Source: Sepioteuthis lessoniana
Taxonomy: Eukaryota > Mollusca > Cephalopoda > Myopsida > Loliginidae
Direction: 5' to 3'
DNA length: 64,000 bases
Assembly (NCBI GenBank): GCA_963585895.1
Contig: OY757904.1
Coordinates: 20,781,717 to 20,845,716, forward strand
The translations under genes were made by a program, and so were the position numbers. The notes beneath the pieces were generated by a model that was given only the letters and a program-made list of their open reading frames with translations, ran no database searches and was not told the origin of the DNA. Below are positions 1-10,322 of the stretch, in pieces (the stretch's first letter is position 1; each line of letters begins with the position of its first letter).

Positions 1-59
1 CAAACCAAATGCAAATGAATTGCCCACTATTGTATTTCATGTAATTCTCTCTAATACTG

Positions 60-704
60 ATATTTTATACACAGTTATTTCTATGTAAATATAATCATTT
101 ACTTGCGACCGATTGTACGGTTTCAAGTAACTATTTGATTTCAAGCAACTATTTCTCCGTGATGTTAATGATTTGTTTGCAAATTATTATACAGTTTCAA
201 GTAATTAATAATAATCCTTAGTAAACAATTATAGCTTCGTGGGTACCTCTGGTGGTATAATGGTTAGCAAGCTAGACTAGTAAACCTACACGAGTGAGTT
301 CAAGTCTCATTGGGTGCCCCATTCATTTGGCCTTGTGCAACATCGAAGCCAAAAGCTTCGTAAATTACAGCAATTATAGCTTCGTATAACTAATCCAAAA
401 AACTTTCACTCAGTCATATGTTATTAAATAGTCTTATGTAATATAAGCAATTTATATATGTTTTGAAGTAATTATTTCGATTTAATGATAATTATTGATT
501 TGCAAAAATTTATATGCATTTTAGTAAGTAATAATAATCCTCAGCAAATAATAATAGATTCAAGTAACTATTCTTTATACAAATAATTTACACCCTGTTA
601 TACTGTATCTAGTATTCCTCTCTAATACTAACAACTTTTGCACAAATATGTTATCAACTATTCTTATCTGATACTTAGAATTTTTACACAATTATATATT
701 GCTT
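60..704. repeat. AT-rich interior sequence of element B type
   Basis: Degenerate subrepeats of the form 'tttcaagtaactatt ... caaataattta' recur here. They match the AT-rich middle of the better preserved B copies (for example 3590-3890 and 32490-32752). No head or tail is visible, so this is an old fragment. A SINE-D sits inside it at 241-370. No open reading frame of interest. Confidence 0.5.
241..370 (+). mobile_element. SINE-D, complete, with 15-bp TSD
   Basis: tRNA-like head with an A-box-like segment (ggtataatggttagc) and a B-box-like segment (gagttcaagtctc), then a short body ending in a 6-bp-stem hairpin (cgaagc/gcttcg) and 'taaattacag'. It is flanked by the direct repeat caattatagcttcgt at 226-240 and 371-385, which proves retroposition and fixes both ends. 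Related copies lie at 13308-13438 and 18845-18972. Confidence 0.85.
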
Positions 705-1245
705 CAAGTGTACGGGCTATGGGACAAGTGGGAAGAGTGTTTGCCAATATCCCGGGAGACCGGGGTTCAATCCCAAGTCAAGTTATACCAAAGACTTTTA
801 AAATGGTACTTGATGCTTCATTGCTTCACACTCAGCAGAGCGGGGAGTCTTCGTGGTGTAATGGTTAAAGTGATGGACTGCGGAATCGTAGTACGCGAGT
901 TCGTACTCCAGTCGCGCTATTACGTTCACTTTCGAGCAAATACTCTTGGGAAAGGTATGAACCCCCTTATCCTCCCACTTATGGGTTAAATAGTACCACT
1001 ACTATTCTTCTAGGAGAAGCGCTTTGGCATTAAATAACCTACAAAGGTTGATATTCCATTAAACAAAGAACCCAAACCAAACCATACCAAACCAAACCTA
1101 ACACCCAGCATTATCTGGTACGGATCAAGGGTAAGGTAGAGTAATCCAGGAAAAGGTGTGGAACCCTCTCTTATAACTCAAGGCGGTAGCTAATGAAAAG
1201 GGAGCCTTCGGGTCACCCTCGACTATGGTCGCGTCCTTTTTTACT
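705..1245 (+). mobile_element. SINE-E, split by a SINE-A
   Basis: The head (gggacaagtgggaagagtg, then ggttcaatcccaa) is at 705-837. The body resumes at 1101 with 'acacccagcattatctgg' and runs to the 'gggagccttcgggtcaccctcgact' end typical of this family (compare 24155-24425). The interruption at 838-1100 is a SINE-A. SINE-E is tRNA-derived and presumably transcribed by RNA polymerase III when young. Confidence 0.75.
838..1100 (+). mobile_element. SINE-A inserted in SINE-E
   Basis: tRNA-like head (tggtgtaatggttaaag), central domain shared with SINE-C (ttgggaaaggtatgaaccc ... cacttatgggttaaatagta), 3' hairpin (gcattaaataacc / ggttgatattcc) and an AAACC-rich tail. The host SINE-E is duplicated as acactcagca at 828-837 and acacccagca at 1101-1110, so SINE-A is the younger of the two. 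Confidence 0.8.
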
Positions 1246-1274
1246 TTATATTGTATCAATTATTCCTTTCAGAT

Positions 1275-1349
1275 ACTAATAAATATTTATAGAATCAATG
1301 CTAATAAATATTTATAGTATCAATACTAATAAATATTTATAGTATCAAT
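1275..1349. repeat. 25-bp tandem repeat, three units
   Basis: The unit actaataaatatttatagta plus tcaat is repeated at 1275, 1300 and 1325 with one or two changes. It lies within AT-rich B-type sequence and looks like local slippage. Confidence 0.75.
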
Positions 1350-1439
1350 TATTCCTATCAAAAATCAATGATTTATACAGAATTATACATGTTATCAATT
1401 ATTTCAATCCAATTCTGATAAATTATACTCAATTATAGC

Positions 1440-1770
1440 GTTTAAACGACCGGACATTGGTGTAATGGTTAGAGTGTTCGTCAGTTGCCCAGAAACCTGG
1501 GTTCAATCCCAGGTCGAGTCATACCAAAGAAAATAGTACTTGATGCCTCCTTGCTTAACACTCAGCATTAGAAGGTACTATCAAAGGTAAAGTGGGACAA
1601 TCCAGGCAAAGAAGCAGTGCCCTACCTTACAGTATAGTATAGTGTAGTATCTATTGATACTACCTTACAGTATCTATTGATACTACCTTACTTGATATTC
1701 CTATCAATTAGTATGGTGGAGTATCTATTAAAAAGGGAGCCTTCTGGTCACCCTTGACTAAAGGTAGATA
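1440..1770 (+). mobile_element. SINE-E copy with expanded middle
   Basis: tRNA-like head with 'gtaatggttagagtg' and B-box 'ggttcaatcccagg', the family body (ataccaaag ... cttaacactcagca), and the family end 'aaaagggagccttctgg'. The middle, about 1625-1715, has been enlarged by short duplications of 'tactaccttacagtatc'. Confidence 0.75.
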
Positions 1771-2255
1771 ACTTTTTAAAATATCGTTTAAAGGAACAAT
1801 TTTTATTAATAATCATTTGCTACTGCACAGTTATATATCAATATATGATATTGTCGACAATGAAAATTACTTATATTATCTATGTTCCATAGCAAACATC
1901 TTTATTGCGTTTTTTTTTATCTATAGTAATCATTTTTGCGCACAGTTATATGGAATCAATTATTCCTATGAAATACAAATTAATTTCACTCACATGGTTT
2001 ATATCTAATTCTGATAATAGACAGACTTATTTGACCGATAAAATTTACTCCCCCTCCAGGTCAGATTGAACCTAGACGTAATGTTCTGAAATAGTATCTC
2101 CACCCCCAGAGCTCCAGAACTGAAGCCTCACCATCAGATACGGTTTAGAATCATTTATAGAATATTCCTTTTGGGGAAGGTCTTGCTAATGTTCAAGGAT
2201 TACAGTCAGGGTATTCTAAGCCCCGTCAATAAGGTGAAATATTGAAGTAACTAAC
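1771..2255 (-). mobile_element. Element B, 5' truncated or decayed
   Basis: AT-rich interior (1771-2035) followed by the B head read on the minus strand: 'ctccagaactgaagcctcac', 'catcagatacggtttag' and 'cagtcagggtattctaag' align to the heads at 4220-4405 and 6540-6750. The 3' hairpin tail is not recognisable. Confidence 0.6.
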
Positions 2256-2796
2256 AATTAGTTTATTCGTTCTTGGAATCTAGGGAAGGAATCGAGTATA
2301 CATACTTAAAATCCGTGCTTGTTTCTGCAAATGTTGTTGCCTATCACTTCCAAGACGGCAGGGTGAATTTTAATAAAACTTTGTAGGAATAATCACCGAG
2401 ATGGGGAAAGTAACCTTAGTGTCGAATAGAAGTAGAGTACTGAAATTGATTAATCAATAACACATGCATTAATATTCACCGTCCAGTGGGAAGCCTGCTT
2501 CCTGTGGGGTCCCCACTTTAGACCGACCTTGTATCACATCCGAAAAATGTGGGTATCAGAAAAAATGTGATAGTATTGATTATGAGAGGTAAAGTTACAT
2601 AGGAGAAGAAAATCTAAAGTTAAAAGAAGAGTTATGTAATCTCTAGTTATATAGGAGAAGAAAAAAAGAGTTCGGTAATCTCGGTGGTTCACAGTGACGG
2701 CTGTGAAACAAGGGACTAGCAAAGAATTCAAGTAACAACCATCGACAAGCAGAATAAATCTACGCATCCCATACATAAAAAGATTCCATTGGATTG
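2256..2796. other. No recognisable gene or repeat
   Basis: Mixed-composition sequence. An 80-codon frame on the minus strand at 2534-2776 has no recognisable motif and is probably chance. Confidence 0.4.
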
Positions 2797-4012
2797 CTTG
2801 ATTTTAACGACGTGTCAACTGTTGTATGGTCACATCATAACCATAATCATATAATCATAATGATATCTCAATCCAACGGTACATAAACAAATTCAAATAC
2901 AGGGAGATACACAACATATTTACAGGCGAACTCAGTTGTTCGGGTACGAACGTTTATTAACTGCTCGACTTCTGAGTTCAGTTCTTCGACGCGAGGAAAG
3001 AGAGACACAATTCTTAAACGTCTTTCGTAATCATTTTATACTAACAAAACTCTCCAATGCCTGATCGGAGCTGCGCATCCCGTAGTCTTTAAGATTTCTG
3101 TCGGTAGAGATCTGCAGAACTCCATGGTCAGACTTCAACTTCTCAACACCATGGTCTTAACTCAACTTCAACTCTCGACATGGCCAAAGTCAACTTCCAA
3201 CTGGTCTCCATTCGACAGCCAACTCAACTGGCCCACAGTAAAAGCCCAACTGACGTCTTTTTCAAAATCTCTAAATTCTCAGTCCATCGCTTCCGGGCAT
3301 GACGTCATTCACACTCCAGCCGCATTTCCTATCTGGGGTTTATTATGACAATTGTGATTGTTATATCCTCTGCGCACAAGCGTAAACTGCACCCAATGTC
3401 TGTGCACCTGAACTAAGAGTTGAATAGTTCTAGCCCAACATAACTGAATGATAAAATATAATTAACGAAAAATGATTAATATAAAAAAAATCATTCCGTA
3501 ATTATATAACACAACTAATCTGGGGTCATTTTATTTGTAGAGGTTAGAGCATTGCATTCACTGTACATTTACATTATTACTGAAGTCGTTTCTAAAGAGT
3601 TTTGCATTTGTATTATATTAGATATTCCTATCAATTACAAACAATTTGTAAATAATATGGTTTCGAGAATTCGCCTATGATACTAATAATTATATGGTTT
3701 CAAATAATTATATGGTTTCAAATAATTATTTCTATCAAATAATAATCATTTATTTGCATTTTTATTATAGGGTTTCAACTAATAATAATCTTAAGAAAAC
3801 AATTAACTATTCTTGATTCAAATAATTTAAAGTTATATTACATCAAGTATTCCTAACGAATACGAATAATTTTAAAACATATTAATTTGACCCCAACATG
3901 AGATATTAACCGGTATTACCACTCTGAGTCAGAATGGACCGTGAAGTAATGGCAATGAAAGGGTACTTCACAATTCTCAAATCTCCAAAACTTAAATCTT
4001 AACATCAGTTTG
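2797..4012 (-). mobile_element. Element B interrupted by an LTR fossil
   Basis: The B tail end (ttaacgacgtgtcaac) is at 2797-2819. The matching continuation (tctggggtcattttat, compare 32403-32420) resumes after 3515, followed by the AT-rich interior (3590-3888) and the B head (3889-4012, 'taccactctgagtcagaatgg'). The intervening 2820-3511 is a separate insertion. Confidence 0.65.
2820..3511 (-). mobile_element. Solo LTR fossil (Gypsy-like, tentative)
   Basis: A 692-bp block with TG...CA ends that are short inverted repeats (tgttgtat / atataaca). It is flanked by the 4-bp duplication caac at 2816-2819 and 3512-3515 and lies inside a B copy. On the minus strand it has a TATAAAA-like box near 3036-3042 and AATAAA near 2951-2957, in the order expected of a U3-R-U5 unit. 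There is no internal coding region, so it is a solo remnant. A family name beyond 'LTR element with 4-bp TSD' would be a guess. Confidence 0.65.
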
Positions 4013-4405
4013 GTTTGATTTTATGGCACATCAACCATTGTAGGTTATTGAATGCAAAATCCGTTTTTATACATATAAACAGTTCTATTCCAAACAATTC
4101 ATTTAAGTGCAAGTATAGTTTTTATTTACACACAGTTAAAAGTCAAAACAGTTCTATTTCAAACAATTCAGTTTACCATACGTAAACAGTTTAGTTCTAT
4201 TTAACCCATAAAAAAACCCTATCAGGGCTACCACTTCGGGGTAGTGTGGTCCTGAGAGCAATGGTAATGAAGGGGTACTCAGCATTCCCCAAAGTTCCAG
4301 CATTAATGGGACCTTACTATCAGATTGTTTAGTATCATATATAGGACACTCATAGTAGGGAGTCTTACGCTTCTGCAGCCCCAGCCAATTGAGCCACTCA
4401 TCATC
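4008..4405 (-). mobile_element. Element B, short but nearly complete
   Basis: Read left to right on the plus strand: tail hairpin (ttatggcacatcaacc / ggttattgaatgc), three or so AT-rich subrepeats (cagttctatttcaaacaatt), then the head (ctaccacttcgggg ... ctgcagccccagccaattgagc). It is the most compact complete-looking copy, at roughly 400 bp. Confidence 0.75.
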
Positions 4406-5231
4406 AGATTCAATTCTATGTCATACTCAGGGCACCTATATTTTGGGTGAGGGAGAGGAGTCTTACCCATCTGCAGAGGATGCAATCAGCTTATTCTAAG
4501 TACCCATCAGACAGAGTGACACATAAAAAGCAAAAGAAAAAAAGAAAATATCTCATAAGGTAGGTAGGAAGGAAAGGTTTTCTTTATGATATCGATTCTT
4601 TAGAGGTAAAATTTTTTAATTTGCATATAAGTTAGTTTTATCGTAATTTTTCCTTGCTTTTATTTTTAGTTTTGCATTTAGTAAAGAGATTGGAGAAAAT
4701 TCTTGTATAAACTTTTTTGATTAAACTGCATGAAACCAAAGCAGAAAGTTTTATATACGATTAAAACAAAGAAACTAACACTAGAAATATCCGCAGAAAT
4801 CAATGGTGTAAAAGATATTTAATAAAAGATGTAGAATTTTCATTTTTATTTTTGAAAAGTTTGAAGAAAAATAAAAAAAATCTCTGATTGTAAAAATCTA
4901 CTAGAAATAAATTACTTATTGATTTTTTTTAATAAAATATACCGTATACATTTAGTAAAGGAATTAAATTTTTTTAAAGAATTTTCCATTACTAAATTTT
5001 AGAAGAATATTTCTTTCACTTTTTTACACTCCACTTTTTTACACTTCACTTTATTATATTTTCTTTAATTTATAATTGTAAATTAAGCACTGATATTTAA
5101 AAAGTTCTATTTTATTATACAATTAATGAAAAAGAATTTTCGACAAAAATTGGAGGGTTATTTTCTTTCTTGAAGGAAAAAAAAATGGTTTTGAAATAGA
5201 GTGCCGATTTCACAGGGGAAACGTCTAGATA
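4406..5231. other. AT-rich spacer, no gene seen
   Basis: Very AT-rich with homopolymer runs. No frame over 60 codons with a recognisable product. A small piece of the B head lies at about 4410-4500. Confidence 0.45.
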
Positions 5232-5620
5232 TTAGGTTGAGTCAATTGTTTTGCAATATTTTTGGTAAGTGTTAGTTGGCAGCAGGTATATCACGGGATC
5301 GAAACAGTCGTGGGAGGCATTCGCTGTAGTTGTGTATTATTGCAGTTGGTGCGCTGACACGCCGTGTACAATTTAAAAGCCACACAGATGAACATGCAAC
5401 GGAGCCTTATTCGCAAACTTATGCTTTACGAGTTTGAAATGAGTCATAACACCGTAGAAGTAACCAAAAATTTTCGATGTGCAAAAGTTGAAAGCGAGAT
5501 ACAGTAAACAGATTTTTCAAAAAATATCGTTCGGGTTACAAGAATCTCAAGTCTCAGGAAGATCAGATAGGCCTAAAACGGAAAATTACAAAGCCGTGTT
5601 TAAACCATAGAGGTAAATCC

Positions 5621-6750
5621 AGTTTAGTTTGGTTTGGTTTTATGGCATATCAACCATTGTAGGTTATTTAATGCCGAATCCTGTTTATTCATATATATTA
5701 AATATATATGATTTGGTCTGGTTGGGTTTTATGGCATATCAACCATTGTAGGTTATTTAATACCGAATGCTGTTTATTCATATATATTAAATATATATGA
5801 TTTGGTCTGGTTGGGTTTTATGGCATATCAACCATTGTAGGTTATTTAATGCCGAATCCTGTTTATTCATATATATTAAATATATATTTGGTTTGGTTTG
5901 GTTTGGTTTGGTTTTATGGCATATCAACCATTGTAGGTTATTTAATGTCGAATCCTCTTTATACACATATATAAAGTATGTATGATTTTTAAACACATTT
6001 TCTTGATAACATTTTTAAACGAGCCGTTGCTCATTTTTTGCATAGAGTTAAATGGCATTGAATATTGCTATGTTACAGTAACTACTTAACATCAGTCATT
6101 TGTTTGCACACATTTAAATAGATATTCATAATATACAAGAGATTGGTTTGTCGGTAATTTCATTTTTAAATGAGTAAGAATTCACTTGTTTGCACACTAG
6201 TATGGCTATGTTTTCTGCAGAGTTAAATGGTTTCAATCATTGCTATCTCACATTAATAATGCAGTTGATTATTAAACATTTGTCTGCACAATGTGAAGTG
6301 GTTACAAGTATTGCTATATAACACTAATTATTCGATTTAACTTTACTCATTCATTTACACACAGTTAAATGTTTCCAAATATTTCTATGTATCACTAACA
6401 ATTCAATTAAACATCAGTCATTTGTTTACACACAGTAATTTATCAAACAGTTTTATTTCTAACGATTCAATTTAGAATAAGTCATTTGTTTGCTGTCAGT
6501 TTTAATGTCAAACAGTTCTATTTGAGTTATAGATAGAACCCTATCAGGTACTACCACTCCGGGTCAGAGTGGACCTGGGAGCGATGACAATGAAGAGGGA
6601 CTCCGCATTCTCCCTAACTCCAGCATTACTGGAGCCTCACCATCAGATTGTTTAAAGTCATATACCGGGCATTCATTAGCGGGTGGGCAGAGTCTTAACA
6701 TTCTGTAGAGATGCAGTCAGTGTATTCTACAGCCCTGCTCGAATGGGCTG
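5621..6750 (-). mobile_element. Element B, full length, 9-bp TSD
   Basis: The copy is bounded by ggtaaatcc at 5612-5620 and 6751-6759, so both ends are known. On the minus strand it starts with 'agcccattcgagcagggctg', carries the roughly 250-bp head, then a long AT-rich interior, and ends in the GGCAT...ATGCC hairpin and an (AAACC)n-type tail. The hairpin end has been amplified four times (5625-5985). There is no tRNA-like A or B box in the head and no coding frame, so I read it as a non-autonomous retroposon. It sits inside a mariner relic. Confidence 0.8.
5625..5985. repeat. 89/96-bp tandem repeat of the B tail
   Basis: The block starting 'tatggcatatcaacc' recurs at 5641, 5730, 5819 and 5915, so steps of 89, 89 and 96 bp. 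Each unit carries the B 3' hairpin plus 'tcatatatattaaatatatat'. The amplification happened at the 3' end of this single B copy. Confidence 0.85.
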
Positions 6751-6924
6751 GGTAAATCCTGCGAATTGTATTGGAGAGTATGAGGTGATCCCAGCATCTG
6801 ACAATCCAGTGTGATTCGTCACTTTTACGAACTCTGCAAAAGTTTCCGTAGCAGCCGAATTGTGCCTCAGATTAACAAAATATTTTTAAACTTTTGACTC
6901 ACCCTAATAACAAATATATGAGTG

Positions 6925-7215
6925 GAGGCGCCCGTGGTGTAATGGTTATCGTCGTCGGAAATGGACACGGCGACACGAGTTCAAATCCTGGACGATAATG
7001 ATTGCATTTCACATAGCACTAATACCCTTGGGAAAGGTATGAATTCAATTATTCTCCCTCCAGCTATAGATAAATAGTAGGACAGACTGGGTTCTTCAGC
7101 CTTGGTGAGGCAACTAGTCAACGAGGAGGAAAACTCTGAATTCAAACCTGTTAAACTCCGCTTAAAAAGTGACCTTGTGTCATATCCTGCCCGAGCGGAG
7201 CGGTTCGTAAATAGG
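6925..7215 (+). mobile_element. SINE-C, complete, 13-bp TSD
   Basis: tRNA-like head (tggtgtaatggttatcg; gagttcaaatcctgg), a middle shared with SINE-A (cccttgggaaaggtatgaa), a long conserved body (ggttcttcagccttggtg ... ctctgaattcaaacctg) and the end 'gttcgtaaatag'. The direct repeat ataacaaatatat lies at 6907-6919 and 7216-7228. Copies also lie at 7931, 23490, 34789, 39830 and 63579. Confidence 0.85.
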
Positions 7216-7930
7216 ATAACAAATATATAATTTGATATTATCATCAGATTTTGCCACCGTCCGTTTGATGGGAGAGGGGTTGAATCTATTCATCTCTGAG
7301 TACAAAGTGCTTCTATATACATGTATCCTTTGAGTATGCATACTCATGCCTTGTTCTTTCACATATAAATATGGTGATGATCATAAAGATCACCCAACAA
7401 AACACGAGATGTGTTTATAAGTGTAGCGTAGTCACCGATGATTTTAATGTCGATGATGACTAAAGGTCCGATGTGGAAAGAGAAATACAAAAACTAAAAT
7501 CATCCTAAGCGTTAGGACCTCATCGCTTCATTCTTTGAGGCCGTGAAAGCAAGAGCAGACACAACGGGCAGTACAAATATTTTTGGATCTGACTTATCGT
7601 ACCTTTGATTCCTCGTTTTCTGGTCGCGCAAATGTTTGTCTCGCCGTACTCTCGCAAACAAAAGAAAGCGTAAATCAAGAAAAACATTGTTATACATTAA
7701 GATTCAAAGAACATTTCCCCTTCACCTAAGGTTGGTAATATGGTCCAGATGGTACGCCACTACCACCACCACACTTAAAAGCCAGATCCTTGGTGATCTC
7801 GGCAAGATCCGATCCTGGGAGCTTAATCAAGCATATCTCGTTATATCTAGCGTACCGGATGAGATTTTGAACTTCTAGCCGCTGGCTTTTTTGGTAACTT
7901 ATCTATTCGCACTGCATTACCGTTCACGTA
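7216..7930. other. No recognisable gene
   Basis: Somewhat more mixed base composition than its surroundings. Overlapping 60-80-codon frames on both strands (7512-7697 minus, 7636-7878 plus) have no motif I recognise and no splice-site context I could trust. An inverted pair aaaagccag / ctggctttt lies near 7778 and 7885. Confidence 0.35.
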
Positions 7931-8230
7931 AAATAAAGAGGCGTTTGTGGTGTAATGGTTATCGTTGTAGGAAATGGATAAGTCAACATGAGTTCAAATC
8001 CTAGACGAAGCTGATTGCATTTTCCATAGCGCTAATAATCTGGTTAAAGTATGAATCTGACTAATCTCCCTCCAGCTATGAGCAAACTGTAGAACAGAAT
8101 TAGCTCGTTAACCTTGGTATGGAAACCGATCGAGGAGAAAGAAAATACTTAATTCAATCCAGTTAAAATCTGCTTAAAAATAGACCTTGTGTCACATCCT
8201 GCCCGTGCGGAGGTCTTAATAAATACATAC
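7931..8230 (+). mobile_element. SINE-C, diverged
   Basis: Head 'gtggtgtaatggttatcgtt', B-box-like 'gagttcaaatcctagacg', body 'aattcaatccagttaaaatc', end 'cctgcccgtgcggagg'. It is more diverged than the copy at 6925. Confidence 0.8.
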
Positions 8231-8364
8231 GGTGTTACATAAGTTTGAGGGCAGTCAACATATAATTTTAACGTCAAAGTGCTTGATTACTTAATCACAA
8301 ATCTCACGATATTCAACATTTTGTGTAAGGACACAATAAATAATTATCTCCCGGAGAGAATTTG

Positions 8365-8720
8365 CGTGTCACGGGATAATAAAAAAAACCAAGCCCAGTC
8401 TGCAGGCAGGGGGTAGAATACGTCGACTGCATCTCTGCAAAGAGGTAAAATACCCCCCCCAACAAGTGTCCTGGATATGATACTAAACCATCTGACGGTA
8501 AGGCTCCAGTCCAAGAGCTTTTGAGAAGATGGAGTACCCAAAGTGGTAGTACCTATTTGGGTCTCACCAGTGAATCAATTATAACTGTTTAACCATTTAA
8601 CTGTGTGCAAACAAATGACAGATGTTAAATTGAATCACTTGTGTTAGATAGTAATACTTGAAACCACTTACCAATGTGCAAAGAAATAATTTTTGCATGT
8701 TTATGATTATCGTTATGTTG
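8365..8720 (+). mobile_element. Element B, head plus AT-rich fragment
   Basis: Sense-strand B head: 'gactgcatctctgcaaagagg', 'gtgtcctggatatgatac', 'ggtaaggctccagtc', 'gtggtagtacctatttggg', then AT-rich subrepeats with 'gtgtgcaaacaaatgac'. No tail hairpin is present. Confidence 0.7.
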
Positions 8721-9335
8721 CAGCTAAAAATGTTTTAAAAATTTCTGCTCACGATAACTTTATTAAGAGACAACGCAATATTTAAAACTGTCAGCAAATT
8801 TCGTTTTCTATCGTTACAATATGTTCATTTAACTTTTTGTCCCATTCCTAAAATGTCAACGTGCATCGTGGAATTTCCGCTGGTCCTGATTGTATTATTG
8901 GAAATGAATGAATAGATCAGCTGTTGAGACGTAGAAGAGAAGTTTCGTGACACAATATTCATGTACATTCATGATTCCGCGCCGGTCTTCATCCATTATT
9001 CATTGTGACTCACAACGCAACAAGCTTATCGCTTTATTGCAATACTCTTCGAATCAAAAGATTGTTCTTTTTGGCGTTGGTTGTTTATCGCGTGTCAGAA
9101 TCTATCTAGAAACAGAATATTACAACGAGATGATTCGTAAGCAAAAAAGTTTGGTCTCTTTTTATTTTGTTTTTTGCTGGGTTTTTTTCTTATTTTTTGT
9201 TGTTTTTGTTTTTGTTTTTGTTATGTTTCAAGTCTCTCCTGCCAAAACAAACGATCCGTGTTTGCTTTTCCACCCGGACAATCAAATGTTGTCACACGGG
9301 TCATGAATTTCTTTTAAAAGTGCTGTAGAAAAACG
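8721..9335. other. No gene called
   Basis: A 119-codon frame at 8947-9306 starts plausibly but ends in a hydrophobic run coded by T-rich low-complexity DNA (FVVFVFVFVMF). I see no domain and no neighbouring exon, so I do not call a gene. Confidence 0.35.
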
Positions 9336-9337
9336 AA

Positions 9338-9340
<3 letters not shown>

Positions 9341-9393
<53 letters not shown>
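9341..9393. repeat. (AT)n microsatellite
   Basis: About 26 uninterrupted AT dinucleotides. Confidence 0.95.
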
Positions 9394-9396
<3 letters not shown>

Positions 9397-10308
9397 CAAA
9401 AATCAGGACATAAATTAAATATGAAAATATGAATATAAAAATATATTTACTTCTATATTACTGAAATTCCCATTAAGTTTCTTTATATGTACATATGTAT
9501 GTGTGTCTGTGTGTGTCTGTGTGTAGTTGGGCGGCAGTCTTTCATTTAACCATGTTTGATTAAATATTAAAGACATATTTTGTCTTTAATACTATCAAGA
9601 TCCTTTCAAATTTCCTGATAAGTTTCTTGGTTTCAGGTTGGAATTGGTGGATGAATTTACCAAAATTATCCTGGGCGCTTTCGGACCTTTCATAGGCCAT
9701 CATCAGAGGTTGCTTGCATGTATTAGGGTGTTTATTTTTTCTTTATTGTAGTTAATTTGCCTTTTTACAAGACTACAGCGATACTGAAACCAAGACTCTT
9801 ATCAGGTAACTTGAAAGAATCTTAATAAAATTATATGGACAAAATGTGTCTTTATTATTTAATCAAACATACTTAAATGAAAGACTGCTGCCCAACTACA
9901 CATATTTTAAAATACATGATCTTGCAGCTCACCACGATACTGAAACCCAAATGTATTACTATAGTATTGTCAAAAATATTTTGTGTCACTATTTATTTAG
10001 AGATAAAATCATTCAAAACTGTCTCAAAATAGATGCAACCCATTTATATGATAATGATTTATTATAGAGACAAGAAACTCAAAAAAAAGGTTGGCTAGTC
10101 CTAAAATAGAAAAAAAAACATTGATTTCATGTCTCTAGCTCAAAAAATGCATTTTTACGGGACATGTTTCAAATGACAACCATTGCACTTGTCTTAGTGA
10201 TAAATCATTATCATATTAATGTGTTGCATCTATTTTGGGACACTCTGTACATTGATATATGGGCTATACTCCGATGATATTGAAATAATTGCAAACACGC
10301 AACTCATC
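9394..10308. other. AT-rich spacer
   Basis: A short frame at 9846-10067 carries no known motif. No repeat family from the rest of the window is recognisable here. Confidence 0.35.
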
Positions 10309-10322
10309 TCAACAGTTAGTTG

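Larger units (their letters stand above)
5232..6907 (+). mobile_element. Mariner relic split by an element B
   Basis: The left inverted terminus (ttaggttgagtcaattg) at 5232 is matched by the right one (ttgactcaccctaata) ending at 6907. Between 5395 and 5605 a mariner transposase N-terminus can be read: LIRKLMLYEFEMSHNTVE, then in another frame FFKKYRSGYKNL and SGRSDRPKTENYKAV, the helix-turn-helix region of mariner transposases. The catalytic half is gone and at least two frame changes are visible. A B copy occupies 5621-6750. This family differs from the mariner at 40241 and 54635. Confidence 0.7.

Noticed and set aside
241-300. Possible functional tRNA gene
   Set aside because: The A and B boxes belong to a SINE head: the same sequence with the same body recurs at several loci with TSDs, and no cloverleaf with a proper acceptor stem was found.
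8947-9306. Possible 119-residue membrane protein
   Set aside because: Its hydrophobic part is the translation of a T-rich low-complexity run; there is no domain and no exon context.
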